Part shown: positions 48,101-63,100 of the stretch, in pieces
How positions within the stretch are numbered: the stretch's first letter is position 1
How the letters are laid out: the number at the start of each line of letters is the position of its first letter
NCBI GenBank assembly: GCA_001774395.1
Contig: MEZX01000002.1
Span: 273,121 to 337,120 of the forward strand
Reading direction: 5' to 3'
DNA: 64,000 nucleotides
DNA from: Candidatus Berkelbacteria bacterium RIFCSPLOWO2_01_FULL_50_28
GTDB taxonomy: Bacteria; Patescibacteria; UBA1384; 2-12-FULL-50-11
The notes under the pieces: generated by a model
Told to the model about the DNA's origin: nothing
Database searches by the model: none
What the model saw: only the letters and a program-made list of their open reading frames with translations
Position numbers and translations under genes: made by a program

Positions 48101-51100
48101 AGTAGTTTTTGAGCCGGTGCTTTGATTCGTCTGAACGCTGGAGTTGTAGGTGAACGCTGGCAGATTGTAATTGGTAGTAGGGTTAGAATCATTAAAAACA
48201 TAAAGAGTCCCACTACTTGTTCCCCATGTGCCAGCTGGATTGAGAGAGAATGGAGTTGTGATTAATGAGTCAATTTGCATTGAAAAAGTATTTAGGTCGA
48301 AGGTTCCCGTACCCAATGATATTGTCCCATTCATCCCTGTATTTGAGAGTAGCTGTGTGGTGTTACCGCTCTGGCCTACATTCAAATTGTAAAACCGAGC
48401 AAGCCAAGTGCTGGTAGCACCGGTTTTAAGAGTTTTTGTACCAGTCCCGTTCATCACCACGGTTGAGGTGCCCTCGACGATCGAGGTGCTATCAGTCGCC
48501 ACGGCCGAGGTATCCCAGTTACCGGAAACTGTAATCGTTGAGGCCCGTTCAGTCAGAGTCCAGGTGCCGGCGTTACCGGTTAGGTTGCCACCAATGGTCA
48601 GGGCGTAGTTGAAGGTTGTGTTGGTGTCGAAGGTGCCGTTGGTGATACTGAAGTTATTGGTGACGCTCATTGCATCTTGTAGTGTCCAGCCGCCGCCAAC
48701 ACCATTGAAGACTAAATTGTAGAAACTCTGGGCGTTGGAAGTGATGGTTTTACCGGTGGCAACGGCGCTCATCGTAAGAGTGGATGTACCAGGGGTTACC
48801 GCAATGGTGCCGGTACCGTTAACGAATGTTACATTTCCCTTAACATCAACGGTTGAGGTTTGCATATTAAGTGTGTGGGTGCCGCCGTTGCTGGCGACCT
48901 GAAGATCACTAGTAAGGGTAATCACGCTAGATCCGAAACTTGCGGCGAAAGCACCCGTAGCAACATAACCAAAAGTAAAGTTTGCTGCATTAATGGCGTA
49001 GTTTTGGGTACTAAAAGTATTGCCTGTTCCACTGTTTGGTGCTCGCAGTCTGAAGCTTGAAGTAGTTGTCAGATCTCCACCAAGGATATATGCCGTATTG
49101 TTAGTGTTGGAGTTTGTAGATACTTGCCATGAACCATAATTACCTCCAGCAATAGTCATATTAAAACTTCCAGCGTCAGCTTCGTAATAAACGGTCATTG
49201 TGCCGGTTAGGGAGGTTGGCGATGCAAAGACAAACGGTGTGCAAGTTGCCACACAGTGAATGACGACAAAGTTACCACCTCCGGCGACCGTACCACCATT
49301 AACCGTCATTGTGCCCCCGCTCGTTATTCCGAAAGTAGTATTTGGCAATGTTGTCGTGAACCCTGAATATCCAATCGAAAGATTGTAAAACAGGAGATAC
49401 GCAAATGCCATTGTTCCCGTTCCGTTCAAAGCCACTGTTGATGTCCCGGATACAAACTTTGCTCCGCTATCGGTCCAGTGGCGGCTGACGGTAATAGTCG
49501 AACTTCCCGCTGTGTAGCTGACCCCAGAAGTATTGGCCAAGGTAAAGTCGCGGGTGACGGTCAGGGCTAAGTTGTTGGCCGTGACGGCGCCGTTAGTAAC
49601 CGTATAGTCGTTAGTTGCCGCAACGGCGTTACTGTATGTCCAACCCCCAGCGACACCATCAAAGACAAGATTGTAAAAACTTGATGCTCCCGTCATGGTG
49701 CCGGCTAAGGTATTACCCGTAGCCGTGTCGGTGAAGGTGGTGGTGTTACTGCCGGAGGTAAAGGTGCCGGAGTTGGAGTAATTACCGCCGATGGAGAGGG
49801 CATTACCAGCCATGTCTAAGACGGAGGAAGCGTCAATCCCGACTTGACCTTGGTAGGAAGAGCCACCAGCGGGGGAGGTGGTGATGGTGCCGCCAGGAGC
49901 AAAGGTATTGTTCGTGACTTTCAGCTTCCAGTCACTGTCGACTACTAAGTTACTGGTGGTAACGGTGGCATGGATGTCGGTGTCGTTACCTTTGTCCCAG
50001 TTGTCGATATTGGCATTAGTCAGGGAACAGGTATTGTCACACCTGGTGGTTAAGCGGCTCTGGTAGATATGGATATTTGATAGAGCTGAACCAGTCGCTT
50101 TAGTAACAGTCAGGCCGCCGATACCACCAGCCGTGTCCAGGTAGATGGAAAGGACATCGTTAGCATTAGCGCCAGTGGTGAAAGTAAAGACGCCGGAACC
50201 GTTGGCAACGGCAGTTTCGGTGGTTGTGCCGTTAATATACATCCGAACGGTTGGGCCAGTGGCCACAGCGGTTGTTTCATCAGTCCCGTAAACCGTTCCC
50301 GTGACCGTGCCGCTAAAGGTCCAATTAGTGTTGTTTTGAGCGTTGAAGTTAGTGCCGTCCGAAGCAACGATGGCACTACCAGAGGAAGCGTCCGAACGGG
50401 AGACATTAACATACGAGACGGCGGTTTGAATGCCGGAAACATTCAGGAGCCAAGTACCGGTGATGGCACTGTTTCTAAAGTAAATTCTGGTGCCGATGGC
50501 GGCACCGTTCCAGTTGATATTAGCAATGGTGTAAGTTGAACCGGAGTTGTACTCGACCCGGACATTGGCGGTCGTGATGACATAGTTATTAGTCACCGTC
50601 GCCGAGGCATTGAAGTCTATCCCTGCTACCCAACCAGTCCTCTCATTGTCAGAAGGCGAAGTGCCAGAAGAGTTGGTGAGGGTGAGATTGTAGAAAGCCG
50701 AGGTAGTGGTCATTGTGCCGGAGAGGGTTTGGGTGGCCGAACCGTCCAGAGTGACTGTGCCCGAGTTAGCCGTAAATGTACCGGAGTTGGAGTAGTTACC
50801 ACCGATCGTCAGAGTTGTAGACGGAGCAGTCACGGTGCCGTTGGTGATGGTCAGGTCATTGGCAAATGTGACGGCATTTGCGCCAAAACTCCAATCTCCG
50901 GCCACACCATCGAAAGTTAGATCGTAGAACGCCGAAGCGCCGGTCATGGTGCCGCCGAGGGTATTACCGGTATCAGTGGCGCTCATTATCACGGAAGCTG
51001 AGTTGTGGGTAAAGGTGCCGGAGTTGGAGTAAGAGCCGCCAATCTTTAAGCCGTAGAAGGACGAGGTGACGGTGCCGTTGGTAATCGTTAAATCGTTACT

Positions 51101-54100
51101 GATAAACATTGGACCGTCGTTGCCTAATTCCCAAGCGCCACCAACACCGTTAAAGGTAAGATTGTAGAAAGGTGTGTTATAGATTCCCTGACCGCCCAGG
51201 GTTTTGCCGGTACTCGTCGAGTCGAAAGTTACCGTCCCGGTACCGGCGGTGAGAGTACCGTCGTTGATATACGAACTACCGATAGTGAACGAGGCGGTTG
51301 ATGATGCTTGCAAGACGCCGAAGCCAGTAATCGTCACATCGCCGTCGGCGTCGATGATTCGATCGTTCGTTTCGTTGTCTAAGGTGGTGCTGAAGGAGTC
51401 AGTGGCTTTACCGATCGTTAGAGTCCCACTGGTGATGATTGAGCCAGTATTAGTGCCGTTAGTGGTAACGGTTTTAGTGGCGCCAGATGCATTTTCAAAT
51501 TTCAAATCCTGGAGAGTCCAACCATTGGAACCAGCGCCGGAATTGCCGAAAGTCTTAGAAGCGGCAATGACTCGCTGGATTAAAATTGAGCCGGTTGTCA
51601 TGGAATAGGTGCCATTACTGCCGTTAACACTGCCGGTGACGGTTAAGTCGTTGTAACCACCGGAGATCGTGCCGCTGTTAGTTAGGTCAAAGCTCATCGA
51701 AGCCGGGGTCAGCACGGCCAGAGTGGAGCGATTAGAAACTCCGCCGTCAAACTGCATTGTCCCACCAGATGGCACAGTAATAATATCGCCGTCTTGCTGA
51801 ACAGTAACAGTTTTGGTGGCGGTTGAAGTTGAGTTATCGGCGTCAAAGGCGGTAAAGGTGTAGGTAGCGTTCAAGGCATACGGAGTAGCACCGCAATCGA
51901 CAGTGAACTTGGTGTTAACAGCACCAGTGGAATCGGTAAACAAAGTTCCAGTCGTTAAGTCACCGACATCAGTACCATTACGGTAGACATCCATCACTGC
52001 TTGGGAGGTGACACAGCTGGCGCCGACCCCAGCGGTCTTGGTAACTAAACGATACGCGTACGGGCCGGCCGACAAGTCGGCCGGAGCCGTCAGGTCATAG
52101 CTCAAATTGGTGTCTTCGGTACCGGTCCCAGAATACCTGTGAGCAGTAACAGATTTCTCCCACAAATTGTTGGCGTAATTGAACTTGTCGGTGTCTTCGT
52201 CCTGCGGCGTCTCGGCAGTGTCAGAAGGAATGGCGTACTCGCCCCAAATCTTGGTTGATCCCGCTACACCATCGTGCTTACGAGAGACAATATACGATGC
52301 GGCAAGAGTCACCCCCGTTACTTCGGTACTGGAGGAGAGGGTGGTGTTGTAAAGCGAAAGGGTATGAGCGCCAACATTACCAAAAACAATGTCAGCGACA
52401 GTGTTGGGGCTAGTACCATAAACATCGTCAATCACCACATTGCCAGTAGAGACTGTGCCCTCAACAGCTAAACCACGTGATTGGCCTCCGCTTTGATTGC
52501 TGGTTAGGATGTTGTTGTTTGAGCCGTCGTAAAGACGGAAGCCATAATTAGTGTTATTGGTTGCGGTATTGGATTTAAAAGTGTTGTTATTGGAACTTAG
52601 ATAGATAAAGAATCCCTCATCGGTGTTACTGGTGGAAGAATTGGAGCTCAAGTAATTATTAGAGGCGGAGACCAAGATAATTCCATCGCTGCTGTTAGCG
52701 ATGGCGCTGTTACTTGTCAGGGTGTTGTTGTAGGCATTAATGAGCTGAATGCCAACATCAACATTGCCGATGGCGGTATTGCTTGTCAGGGTGTTGTTGT
52801 ATGAGCTGGTTTCAATAAGGATTCCTTTGGAAATATTACCGACAGCGCTATTACTCGTTAGGGTATTGTTGGAGCTGGTAGTGAGATTGATGCCACGCTG
52901 AGTATTATTATTAGCCGTATTGCTCGTCAAGATATTGCTGTTGCTGGAGTCGAGACGGATACCATAGAGAGTGTTATTGCTGGCCGTATTGCTCGTCAAA
53001 GTATTGCTGTTGGCACCTGAGATGAGACGAAAACCGTAATCAGCGTTGCCAGTGGCCGAACTGTTGGTGATACCCTTGGAATTGCCAGTGTTATTGTTGG
53101 TAGTGGCGGACAGGTAAGCACCGTCGTAACCGTTACGCAAGCGCGACCGGTCGATCGTGATTCCTTCATTGGCGTTAGTGCCGTTGAGAGTGTAAAGCGA
53201 TACCCCGTTTTTACTGAAAGTATTGCGACCTAAATTACAGATATCAGCATAAGTCATAGCTATTTCCGAGCCGGCGATGGCGTAGATATAGCTTTCGCCA
53301 GCTTCGTTGACTGCTGCTGTGCAGGCGACACCGTCTTCAGCTGTGACATTAGCGTAGTCGTAGATTTCAAACTGATCGCCGGGTCGGACACCATCAGAGA
53401 TATCTACTGTGTCGCCGGAGGTAAACCCAGAGAAGACATCGGGTGACTCGATCACTTTGAGTAAATCGTCGGTACCAGTACAGCTGGCGGAATCGTTGGC
53501 GGAGTCAACAATTTGGAAGTAGCCCTTAGTGCCGGTGAAATCTCGCATATACGAACCGATCTTTTGGTCGTTAGCGGTGATGGAGTCGGGAATGCAGACA
53601 GCCATAATTGTGTTATTGAGGGAGAGAGTTCTGCTGGCGGAAACAACACTAGCAGTGGATGTATCTGCTCTGGTTATCGAGTCGTCGGTGGCGGTGTCGC
53701 ATTGGGCATCGTTAACGGTGGTGGCAGTAATCGGGTAGATCTGGCCGATGGCTAGACCAGTCGTGGCTCGGACATGTTTACTGGTATATCCGGCCGAGAA
53801 GTCAGCCGTCGCACAGAGCTTTGTTTCCCGGTTGTCGTAGTCGGTAATGGCAGTCGAGGTGGTCGCGGCCAGCGAAAGAGCGCCGGTGACATTGAGTTTG
53901 CCAGTCGAGGCAACTTCCACACCGGTATCTGATGCTGTCGCGGAAGATTTGGGAATCAGCTTAAGAATACCGTTTTCGTTAATAGTCAGCGTTCCTTGTC
54001 CGGAACCGGAAGACGCTCCAACATCAACAATACAGTTAGCACATTGAGTTGAAGTATCTTTGTTGACCTGCAGGGTGATGGTACTGCCTTCAGCCAGAGC

Positions 54101-57100
54101 ATCCATTGTTTGGAGAATGCCGGTTTCGTTAGCATTAACGGCGATATCGATTCCGCCGTATACAAGGAGGTTATCCGCATTACCATCACCGATTGTTACT
54201 GTCCCATTCCCAATTACTAAGGCATCGGCCGCCGGAGTGCCGGAAGTGGTATCTACCAGCAGCCGGTTTTGACTTGTCCAGCCCCCGCCGCCAGAGGCGT
54301 TATGGAATTTAAGTTTGTAAAATGCTGGGTCGGATTGGATGGTTTTACCGGAAGCAGTGGAATTCATAGTGACTGTGCCAGAATTAGGGGCGAAGTTAGA
54401 AACATTAGTTAAGTTACCACCGACAGTCAAGGCGAAATTAGAAGCGGTCACATCTAAAGCCCCCGTTCGAACGCCGAGGTTATTGGTAACAGTGGTATCT
54501 GCTTCCAATACATATGTTTCGTAAGTGGGGTGGTTACCAGCGGCTAGAGCGGAGGCTTCGGTCGAACTTAGTAGTCGGTTGTAAATACGGACATCATTAA
54601 AGGATCCTGCCGTTGCCTGACCAGCATCCAACCCGCCACAGACCGAGTCTTGTTCTTGACCAATCTCCAAGCAACCACCGCCAAGAATAACTGCACTAGC
54701 AGCAAAAGTGTTGGAGTAGCCAGATACACCATCCTTATAAACATCTAGCTGGCCATCGCTTGATCTCCAAGTAACAACGACATGATGCCAAGCGTTATCA
54801 TTAATATCTACCCCTGTTGCTCGCGATGAACCGTTGATGTAGACAGTAATGTTATTACTGTCAAATAGGAGGAAGGCGTTATCTGACCCACTTGAAGCGT
54901 AAGAAATCATCCCATTACTCGTATCAGAGGTTTTTATCCAGAACGCCGCCGAGATTACAGTAGTTGGAAATCCACTATAACTACTTTTTTCCATCTTATC
55001 GTCGTTACCGTCAAGGGTTACTCCATATGGGTCTGAGCCACTACCACCGTAATGATTGTTGCTACTTACCGATGTTGTCCAGGTGGGCAATCCGCCCGTT
55101 GCTCCTCCCAAGGTTCCGTCGTTACCGTTTCCAGACACATCAACCGCATTCGTACCCGTTCCTTCGTCCATTTTCCAATATCCTTGCAGGCCATCATTGA
55201 TTTCCAGATTGTAGTATGATCCTGAAGTAGATTGAATTGTGGTATTGCCACCAGCGTTGTTACCGGTGTATTTGAAGGTTGAAGTGGCGCCGGTCAGAAC
55301 ACCTAACGGCGAAGCTAAGATTTGGAACGGATCGCCACCGGTACCAGAGAGAGTCCAAGTTCTGTTTCCAGCATCGAGCGTGGTCGTTGCTCCGGCCGAG
55401 TCGCCAGACTTGCCGACTTTCAGGATATCCGAAACGGTAATGCCGCCCGTTCCACCAGTTTGGGTGGTAACGGTGAAAGGTGACGAGCCGTGAGAATTGG
55501 AGAATGTCAGGTCGTAAAAGGTCCAAGCCGCACTACCGGAAGTCGTCCCAAAGTTTTTGGCCGCCCCGACTCGTTGTTCGAAAGTTCCACCCGTCAATGA
55601 TATTATCCCCGCTGTCCCTGCCACGGCCCCGTTAACAGTCACATTCTGCGTACCATTCAAAGTCCCGGCGGTCATCGTTAGGTCGTTGGCGACGATCACA
55701 GCAGCGTCGGGCGTAACTGTTCCGCCACTGCCGTTAAGAGTGATGTTGTAAAGCAATTGCCCATTCGGAGAATAAGTCTTAGTTCCGGAGGTGTTAGTCC
55801 AAGTGAGAGTGGAAGTACTAGCAGTAACCGCAATTGTGCCCGTGCCGTTAACGAATTTAACATTTCCTTTCACATCTATGTTCGCACTACCCATATTGAG
55901 AGTATGGGCACCGCAGTTACTTTCGACATATAACCCATCGCCAGTACCGCTCAAGGTGATCGTACTCGAACCCCAGTTGGCGGCTGTGCTTAGACAGCTA
56001 CTGCCTGTCTGACCGAATTGATAAGTGGGTGAGGTAATATTGTAATTCTGAGTGTTGAAAATCGAATCTCCACCAGATGAATTAGCTTGTCGGAAGTAGA
56101 AGGAGGTAGTGAGATTGCCTCCAAGCTGGAAAGTAACGCCAGTGTTGGCACCGTACAGGTTGATACCCCACGAACCGTAGTTACCTCCAGCAACAGTGAC
56201 AGTATACGGTCCTGCCGAGTTTGAATTGATGCCGATTGAGTTAATACCCGTAATAGTTGTAGGGCTAGCAAAAACTACAGGAGTATTATTAGTGCCGTTT
56301 ACCCTGATATGAAACCAAGTTCCACCGCCACCATTAGTAACCGTTCCACCGTTGAAGGTAAGCTGACCCATCATTTGCCAGCCACCAGACCCAGAAGGAA
56401 ATGTTGTGGTGAAAGTGGAGTACCCAACAGATAAGTGATTAAAGGATGCTGCGGCAGCAACAGCAATAGTACCAGTGCCATTCAACGCCACAGTCGAAGT
56501 GCCGTAGACAAACTTCGTGCCGGTATCGTTCCAATGCCTTGATACCGTTATTGTTGAGCTTCCAGCCGTATAACTAACCCCAGCGGTATTGGCCAGAGTG
56601 AAGTCGCGGGTGACGGTCAGGGCGAGGTTGTTAGCAGTGACCGCTCCGTTAGTAACCGTAAAGTCGTTAGTGGCGATAGTCGCATCCTGGAAAGTCCAAC
56701 CGCCACCGACACCGTTAAAGACGAGATTGTAAAAACTCTGCCCGTTGGAGGTGATCGTTTTGCCGGTGGTAGTGGCTGTCATATTGACCGTCGAGGTGCC
56801 GGGTGATAAAATTAATGACCCTGTTCCATTTAAGTTCTGCCAGTTACCGCCAACATTTACGGTAGATGTATTCAGGTTCACTGTGTGATTTCCTGCACTT
56901 GCATCGGCGTAAAAATTACCGGTCACATTTATAGTGCTTGACCCGAAGTTAGCTGTGGTATTTTGCAGCAACCACCCCGCAGAGCCAAATGTAAATGCGC
57001 CAACATTCAAAGTGTAATTCTGAGTATTAAACACTAAGCCAGTATTGTTACTGTCCAACCTAAAGGTTCCGGTGGTTGTTACGGTGCCCCCTAATTGATA

Positions 57101-60100
57101 GGTTGCACTATTAGTATAAGAAGTGGTATTGAGATTCCAGTTTCCGTAATCACCGGCGGCAATGGTTTTCGTTGGGGTTGTTCCACCAGCTTGTTGATAA
57201 AAAGTCCCCCCTCCGGTCATTGCAGTCGGAGCGGCAAACACCATCGGTGTACAGCTACCACTACATTGAAGGTTTATCCAGACCGAGCCCGACTTGGTTA
57301 GTGTCCCACCGTTAACGGTAAAAGTATTACTTACCCGGATTTGGCTAGCGACAGTCGAAGTGAAAGTGGTATAAGCTAGCGAAATGTTATAGAACAACGA
57401 GCTATTGTTTAGTGCCGTTAATGTTCCCGTTCCGTTTAGTATCAGCGTCGAGGTTCCGTAGGCATATTTATATCCTGTGTCAGTGAAATGCCGGCTGACG
57501 GTGAGTGTTGATGAGCCGGCGATGTAGCTAACCCCTGAAGTATTGGCCAGCGTAAAGTCGCGGGTGACGGTTAGGGCGAGGTTGTTGGCCGTTACTGCAC
57601 CGTTGGTAACGGTAAAGTCGTTGGTGGCGGCGACGGCGCTACTGTATGTCCAGCCGCCAGCCACACCATCAAAGACAAGATTGTAGAAACTGGAGGCGCC
57701 GGTCATCGTGCCAGCTAAAGTGTTACCCGTCGCGGTGTCGGTGAACGAGGTGGTATTAGAGCCGGAGGTGAAAGTACCGGAGTTGGAGTAGTTGCCGCCG
57801 ATGGAGAGGGCGAAGCCAGCCATATCCAAGACAGATGAGGCATCAATCCCCACTTGGCCTTGGTACGATGAGCCACCAGCGGGGGAGGTGGTGATTGTAC
57901 CACCAGGCGCGAAGGTATTGTTGGTAACTTTTAGTTTCCAGTCGTTGTCGACAACGAGGTTACTGGTGGTAACGGTGGCGTGGATGTCGGTGTCGTTACC
58001 TTTGTCCCAGGAGTCGATATTAGTGTTAGTCAGTGAGCAGGTATTGTCGCATCTGGTAGTGAGACGATCTTGGTAGATGTGGATATTAGACAAAGCCGAA
58101 CCAGTCGCTTTAGTAACAGTTGATCCAGTAATACCGCCAGCCGTGTCAAGGTAGATGGACAGAACATCGTTAGCGTTAGTGCCAGTGGTGAAAGTAAAGA
58201 CGCCGGAACCGTTGGCGGTGGTAGTTTCTGTGGTCGTGCCGTTGATATACATGCGAACGGTTGGGCCGCTTACGACAGCAGTAGATTCGTCAGTCCCGTA
58301 AACAGTTCCCGTGACCGTGCCACTAAATGTCCAGTTAGTGTTGTTTTGAGCGTTGAAGTTCGTGCCGTCACTGGCAACGATGGCGCTACCAGATGAAGCG
58401 TCCGAACGAGAAACATTGACATACGAGACAGCGATTTGAATGCCGGAAACATTCAGGAGCCAAGTACCGGTGATGGCACTGTTTCTAAAGTAAATTCTGG
58501 TGCCGATGGCGGCACCGTTCCAGTTGATATTAGCAACAGTGTAAGTGGCGGCTGATTCGTATTCCACCCGAACATTAGCAGTGGTGATGACATAGTTATT
58601 TGTCACCGTGGCCGCGGCATTGAAGTCTATCCCTGCTACCCAACCCGTTCGTTCGTTGTCAGAAGGAGAGGTACCAGAGCTGTTGGTGAGGGTGAGATTG
58701 TAGAAAGCCGAGGTAGTGGTCATTGTGCCGGAGAGGGTTTGGGTGGCCGAACCGTTCAAAGTGACAGTTCCGGTCCGGGCCGTAAATGTACCTGAATTAC
58801 TGTAATTGCCACCGATCGTTAAGGCATACGGGGCGGCACTGACATCAAATGTTCCGGAAGTAATTGTAAAGTTGTTGGTAAAAATGGCCGCGCCGCCAAG
58901 AGTTAAACTGTTAGCTCCGGCCGCGATATTGCCGTTATAGAGCGAGAAGCCAGCTGGGGTGTAAGTCCGGGTCGAGTTGCTATTGAAATTAACGGTCGAT
59001 GATCCACCGTCTAGGACCGCAATCTGGGCATGAGCGCTAGCAGTAAAGTCAACATTGGTCGTGAAGTTGAGTGTGGAAGATTCTAAATTGAGAGTCCAAC
59101 TTTCCAGGCCAGCACCCGCCGAGGTGATTAAGAAGCTACCAGAATTAACCGTACTGGCACCAAAGTTGACCGTCGCACTACCAGTTGATCCTCTCGCACC
59201 CAGTGAAATGCCGGCAGTTGCAGTGACGGTGTTGCCGTTAGTATTGTAAACTCCGCCGGTGTAGGCATATGTTCCAAAGCTCCACCACTGAGAGGTGATA
59301 GTGGCGCCGGTTTGAGTGTAGGTCTGGTTGTTATTAGTGAAAGCAAAGTTCATCGACCAGTTGCCGTAGTCCCCAGCAGGAATAGTCATAATAGCTGAAG
59401 CACCAACGGGCCAGAAGTAAAACACGCCACCACCGTTAATTGTCGTCGCAGAGTTGAAGACGATCGGTGTACAAGTGCCGGTGCAGCCAGTGTTGACATA
59501 GCTTGCTCCGTAAGTCATCGTCCCACCGTTAAGTGCTAGCTGATTGGTAGTGCTGTTGCCGCCATTAATGCCCGAGCTAGTCGTAACAAATCCGGTGTAC
59601 GCGACGCCCAAGTTGTAAAAACCGCTAGCACTTGCCAGTGTGCCAGTGCCGGTCATATTGACGGTTGAAGTGCCTTCAACAAATTTATCGCCGTTATTAG
59701 TGAAGTGCCTCGAAACCGTAATCGTGCTACTTCCCGCCGTATACGAAACGCCGGAAGTATTGGCTAGCGTAAAGTCTCTCGTTACAGTCAGGGCGAGATT
59801 GTTAGCTGTGACAGCACCGTTGATGACCGTAAAGTCGTTGGTAGCGGCGACGGCGTTACTATAAGTCCAGCCACCAGCCACCCCATCGAAAACAAGGTTG
59901 AAGAAGGCTGAACCGCCGGTCATGGTGCCGGCGAGTGTATTGCCGGTATCAGTGGCGTTGAAAGTAACGGTGCCAGATTGAGCAGTGAATGTGCCACCAG
60001 CGTTCGAGTAGTTATTACCAATTGTCAGGGCGAAGTTACCGGCTGTGACATCAAGCGTTCCGAGAGTGATGGTGAGATTGTTAGTAACAACGGTTGCTTC

Positions 60101-63100
60101 TTCAAGTACAAAGGCGTCGTCGGCGTTAATTTCAAGGTCGTAATACGAACCAGAGGTAGATTGGATGGTGGTATTGCCGGCGCCGTTAGCACCGGTGTAA
60201 TAAAACTTCGATGTTCCGCCTGCCAGAACGCCGAGCGGAGAGGCTAGCAGTTGGAACGGATCGCCGGCAGTGCCACTCAATGTCCAAATGCGATTACCGG
60301 CGTTGAGAGTTGTTGTTGCGCCAGCGGCGTCACCACTTTTACCAACCCTCAAGATACTACTAACGGTTATCCCCCCGCTTCCGCCAGTTTGGGTGGTGAT
60401 CACAAATGGGGAGGATCCGTGAGAGTTAGAGAAAGTTAGCTCGTAAAAAGTCCAGGCATTTGAGCCAGACGATGTGCCAAAGTTTTTATTCGCCGCCACC
60501 CTGTTTTCAAAGGTACCACCTGTTAGAGTAATTATCCCTGCGGTACCTGCCGCAGTACCGTTAACGGTAACATTCTGGGTGCCGAGCAAAGTTCCGGCGG
60601 TCATGGTTAGATCGTTAACTACTTCGACGGCGGCGTTCGGCGTCCATTCGCCACTGGAACCGTTGAAGATTAAATTATTGAATTTACCGGTCGAACCGCT
60701 AAGCGTGCCTTGAATCGTGTTGCCGGTATCGGTGGCATTAAAGGTGACGGTGCCTGAATTGTGAGTAAATGTACCGGAATTGGAATAGTTACCGCCAACA
60801 GTCAGGGCACCGCTAGTACTGGTAAGCTTGGCGCTGGCACTAATGGTTAGATCGCCCTGGGCATTAATAGTCGGGTTGTGTGTTGAACCGATACCGTGAC
60901 CATCAACGGTTAGAGTGCCAGTGGCAGTAATGGTTTGGCTACTACCGGTGCCGATCGGGGTTTGAGAGAGACCGAGGCGAACTTTTATAACTTTCCCAGG
61001 AGTGGTAAGCGTTCCGAAATAAGCCAAACCATTCGGTTGGTCGATTACGGCACTTATTGCACCCAATTCACCGCTATCAAACGTGATCGCTCCGACGCGC
61101 GTAAAATCACTTAACTGGACTTTTACGACTCTGCCAGCGGTTTGACTTAGATCGTCGTAGGTTCCGAAGTAGGTCAGACCGTTAGGTTGGTCGATTACAG
61201 CGGAGTAAACCCTACTTTCCCCGGCACTGAAGGTTATCGCTCCGACGCGCGTAAAATCACTTAACTGGACTTTTACGACTATGCCAGTGGTAGTAGCAGT
61301 GCCGAAGTAAGCAAAGCCGTTCGGCTGGTCTATAACTGCGCCAAATTGGAGATTATCTTCCCCGGCACTGAAGGTTATCGCTCCGACGCGCGTAAAATCA
61401 CTTAACTGGACTTTTACGACTCTGCCAGCGGTTGTGTAGGTTCCAAAATAAGCGAAGCCGTTCGGCTGATCGATGACGGCGCTACGAATGCTGTTCTCAC
61501 CAGTGTCGAGGGTTATGGCTCCAACGCGAGTAAAATTACTCAAGTTTATCTTTACTATTTTCGCGGGACTATCGTTAGTGCCGAAGTAGATAAAACCATT
61601 GGGCTGGTCAATGACACCTGGGGCGTAAATACTGCCCTCACCAGAGTTAAGAATAATTGATCCGACTCGCGTAAAGTCGCTTAAACGATACTTTATGATT
61701 CGTGAGGGGCTGTCGTTGGTGGCGTAGTAGGCGAAGCCATTAGGCTGGTCGATAACGGCGCCGAAATTATTGGTTTCACCGCTATTATTATTCAGCCCAG
61801 CAGCCCGAGCTAGGCCGTTGTTACCGCCGATTTTTAGTTGATTGTAATTAATGGACGGCGCTACAGCCCCTTCACCGGCGTAAACTACTGTTGATGTATC
61901 AGCCTGGAAAGTACCCTTGCTGGTTACATTTAACGGTGTAGTTGAGGGCGATCCAGATAAAGTGAGCGTGGTACTGCTGGCGGCAAAAGTATCGCTGACA
62001 CTGGAAGAAGCGTTGCCGATTGTTAATTTCTGTTGAACGGTCGAGTTACCAACGGCCGTAAAGGTGGTAGCGTTACCGTCAGCGTTATTGCCAACAAGCA
62101 AGTTGTAATAAGTGGCGGCGGTAACATTTGTCGCACTGGTGCCGGCGTAGGAAACAGATGAGGTGCTGGGAGTGAAGGTACCTGTCACAGTAAGCGGCGT
62201 CCCGCTGGCGGTTAAGGTGACGATTGAGCTACCGGCCGTCAGAGTACCGCCAGTAACAATGTTTAAGTTACCAGTGGATAGGTTGTAATTAGTCCAACCT
62301 GGAGCCAAAACCAGATTAGCGGTGTTGCTAGTAGTCCTGGTTATAGTTGTAGTTTTTCCAGATGCGACCGTTAAATTACCACTGACATTGGCCGTCAAAA
62401 CCGACGATCCCGAAGCAATAGTAGGATTGATCGTTAGATCACCGTTAACTGTTAGGCCAGGCGAGGCGGCATGATCAGTCCAGGTAATTAAATCAGTAGA
62501 TTCCCAAACAACAGCGTCAGCAACCTGGTTGGTGGCGTCATGTCTTCCCCCAACAACATATTTTGCGCCATCATAGATTATTGAATATGCCCATTGTTGT
62601 TCTACTCCAGCGGAAACGATCCGTGGCGTCCAGGTAATTAAATCAGTCGATTCCCAAGCAAAAGCATCCAAGGTCCCCATAATATTGTCATAGCCTGTGG
62701 CAACGTATTTAGAACCTCCATAGATAACTGAATATAAAACCTGACCGCTCGTACCAGAAGCGACAGTTCGTGGTGTCCAGGTAATCAAGTCACTTGATTC
62801 CCAGACCAGACCGTCGCCGCTTCCAACACCTAAATCGTACCCAGCGACAACATATTTTGCGCCGTCGTAGATAATAGACAGTATATCTTCGGACCCTGCG
62901 CTATTTGCGACAGTCCGTCGCGTCCAGGAAATCAAGTCGGTCGATTCCCAAATATAAGCGTCGCAATTACCGAATCCACAAAAACCAGGAGTGACGGAGC
63001 TATCAGTACCGGCGGCAACGTACTTAGATCCGCCATAGGTGAAGGCATTTATTACTTGATGATTCGCGCCATTTGCGACAGTTCGTGGCGTCCAGGAAAT

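Larger units (their letters stand above)
43860..50790 (-). repeat. Tandem module M2 of the giant gene
   Basis: C-terminal copy of a ~7-kb coding module. It matches M1 (51780-58800) in order and spacing (offset about 7.9-8.0 kb) with near-identical protein over long stretches, e.g. GPYAYKLVTKTAGVGASCVT here versus GPYAYRLVTK in M1, followed by the same ~60 residues. Confidence 0.85.
51780..58800 (-). repeat. Tandem module M1 of the giant gene
   Basis: N-terminal copy of the ~7-kb module. Nucleotide similarity to M2 varies along its length. At 58435-58536 it is identical to 50425-50526 for 102 nt, while flanks differ at many synonymous sites. Confidence 0.85.
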
